A stretch of DNA of 6,186 bases from Acetobacteraceae bacterium (lineage in GTDB: Bacteria > Pseudomonadota > Alphaproteobacteria > Acetobacterales > Acetobacteraceae). How positions within the stretch are numbered: the first letter of the stretch is position 1; each line of letters opens with the position of its first letter. Of this stretch, positions 5,543 to 6,186 are shown in pieces. Location: assembly GCA_014377905.1 (NCBI GenBank), contig JACMOQ010000246.1:1-6186 (forward strand), written 5' to 3'. The notes under the pieces were generated by a model. The model had not been told where the DNA came from. It ran no database searches and was given only the letters and a program-made list of their open reading frames with translations. The translations under genes were made by a program, and so were the position numbers.

Positions 5543-6154
5543 ATGATCCTCTACGGCGCCCCAATGCCCGCCCCCAATCCGCGGCGGGTCCGCATCTTTC
5601 TCGCCGAGAAAGGCATCGTGATCCCCGAGACCCCGATCGACATGATGGCGCGGGAACATAAGTCGGATGCCTTCCTGGCGAAGAATTCGCTCGGCCAAAT
5701 TCCGGCGTTGGAGCTTGATGACGGGACGGTGATTGCCGAAACCGTATCGATCTGCCGCTATGTCGAGGAAATCCACCCAAGGCCGCCGCTCTTTGGGACC
5801 GCTGCGGTCGAGCGGGCGCAGATCGACATGTGGATCCGGCGGGTGGAGTTCGTGGTGATGACCCCGATGCGCAATTTCTGGCGCCACGCCCATCCGCGCA
5901 CCGCCAAGCTGGTCACCCAGTTTCCCGATTTCGGCAACTCCAATCGCGCCATTTACGTCGATGCGCTGAAATGGATCGACCTGGAGCTGGCCGAGCGCAG
6001 CTTTGTTGCCGGTGCGGCATACACCATGGCCGATATCTGCTTGCTCTCGACGGTGGATTTCGCGACCTGGATCGGGCTGGAGATGCCGGTGGAGCTCGCC
6101 AGCCTGGCGGCTTGGCATGGGCGGGTGAGTGGGCGTGCGAGCGCAAAAGCATAA
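5543..6154 (+). CDS. Glutathione S-transferase family protein
   Basis: This gene encodes a 203-residue soluble protein with the usual two-domain GST layout. The thioredoxin-like N-terminal domain (about 1-83) contains PNPRRVRIFLAEKGI (11-25), the cis-proline loop GQIPAL (P54) and the glutathione-contacting EX(S/T) position as E66-T67 in GTVIAETVSICRYVEE. The helical C-terminal domain has the folding box FVAGAAYTMADICLLSTVDF (T161, D164). Family members conjugate glutathione to electrophiles or perform glutathione-dependent reductions or isomerisations. No Ser or Cys sits in the first active-site loop (YGAPMPAPNPRR). N12 lines up with the Asn of Nu-class proteins such as E. coli YfcG, so the chemistry may differ from classical GSTs. 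It is the last gene of the asparaginase-amidohydrolase operon, with a 13-base gap. The substrate is unknown. The class assignment is tentative, while the family call is secure. Confidence 0.93.
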   Translation: MILYGAPMPAPNPRRVRIFLAEKGIVIPETPIDMMAREHKSDAFLAKNSLGQIPALELDDGTVIAETVSICRYVEEIHPRPPLFGTAAVERAQIDMWIRRVEFVVMTPMRNFWRHAHPRTAKLVTQFPDFGNSNRAIYVDALKWIDLELAERSFVAGAAYTMADICLLSTVDFATWIGLEMPVELASLAAWHGRVSGRASAKA

Positions 6155-6170
6155 GGCAAGACAGCAGGTC

Positions 6171-6186
6171 TTTTTGTTTCCAAAAA
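6171..6186. repeat. AT-rich inverted repeat at the right edge
   Basis: TTTTTG and CAAAAA form a perfect 6-base inverted repeat around TTTC, 16 bases after the stop of the GST-like gene and touching the window edge. It may be part of a terminator that continues beyond the window. As seen, it lacks a GC-rich stem, so the role is uncertain. Confidence 0.3.

Noticed and set aside
5270..6118. A 282-codon open frame on the minus strand, opposite the amidohydrolase end and the GST-like gene
   Set aside because: Its composition is typical of an antisense frame, and it crosses two well-supported plus-strand genes.

Overview
The window looks like ordinary chromosomal DNA from an alphaproteobacterium, most likely of the Sphingomonadales. 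It is GC-rich (about 60% by eye) with dense short-spaced genes. A thioredoxin reductase gene lies next to a LysR regulator of the LsrB/VtlR type, an arrangement I know from rhizobia and Brucella. There are no tRNA or rRNA genes, insertion sequences or CRISPR repeats.

Left part (1-820, minus strand): the start of a TolC-family outer-membrane efflux protein runs off the left edge. Upstream of it is a small exported protein with six cysteines in a 22-residue stretch. The pair resembles the front end of a heavy-metal RND efflux cluster, but any further genes would lie outside the window. A hairpin followed by a T-rich run sits between the two genes and may terminate or attenuate transcription.

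Middle (821-2765, minus strand): trxB (thioredoxin reductase) is followed, 115 bases downstream, by an lsrB-like LysR regulator. Together they suggest a thiol-redox module. The regulator has only one cysteine, which matters because redox sensing by cysteines has been described for LsrB.

Right part (2766-6186, plus strand): a 150-base divergent promoter region holds a perfect 6-base inverted repeat. It leads into a tight three-gene operon: a zinc-type asparaginase II (the Rhizobium etli ReAV class, not the E. coli type), a large metal-dependent amidohydrolase of the YtcJ type starting 4 bases after the asparaginase stop, and a small glutathione S-transferase-like protein whose ribosome-binding site overlaps the previous stop codon. 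This looks like a catabolic or detoxifying unit for an amide-containing substrate that I cannot name. I see no clear new defence, mobile or RNA system. The most open questions are the substrate of the three-gene operon and the role of the six-cysteine protein.
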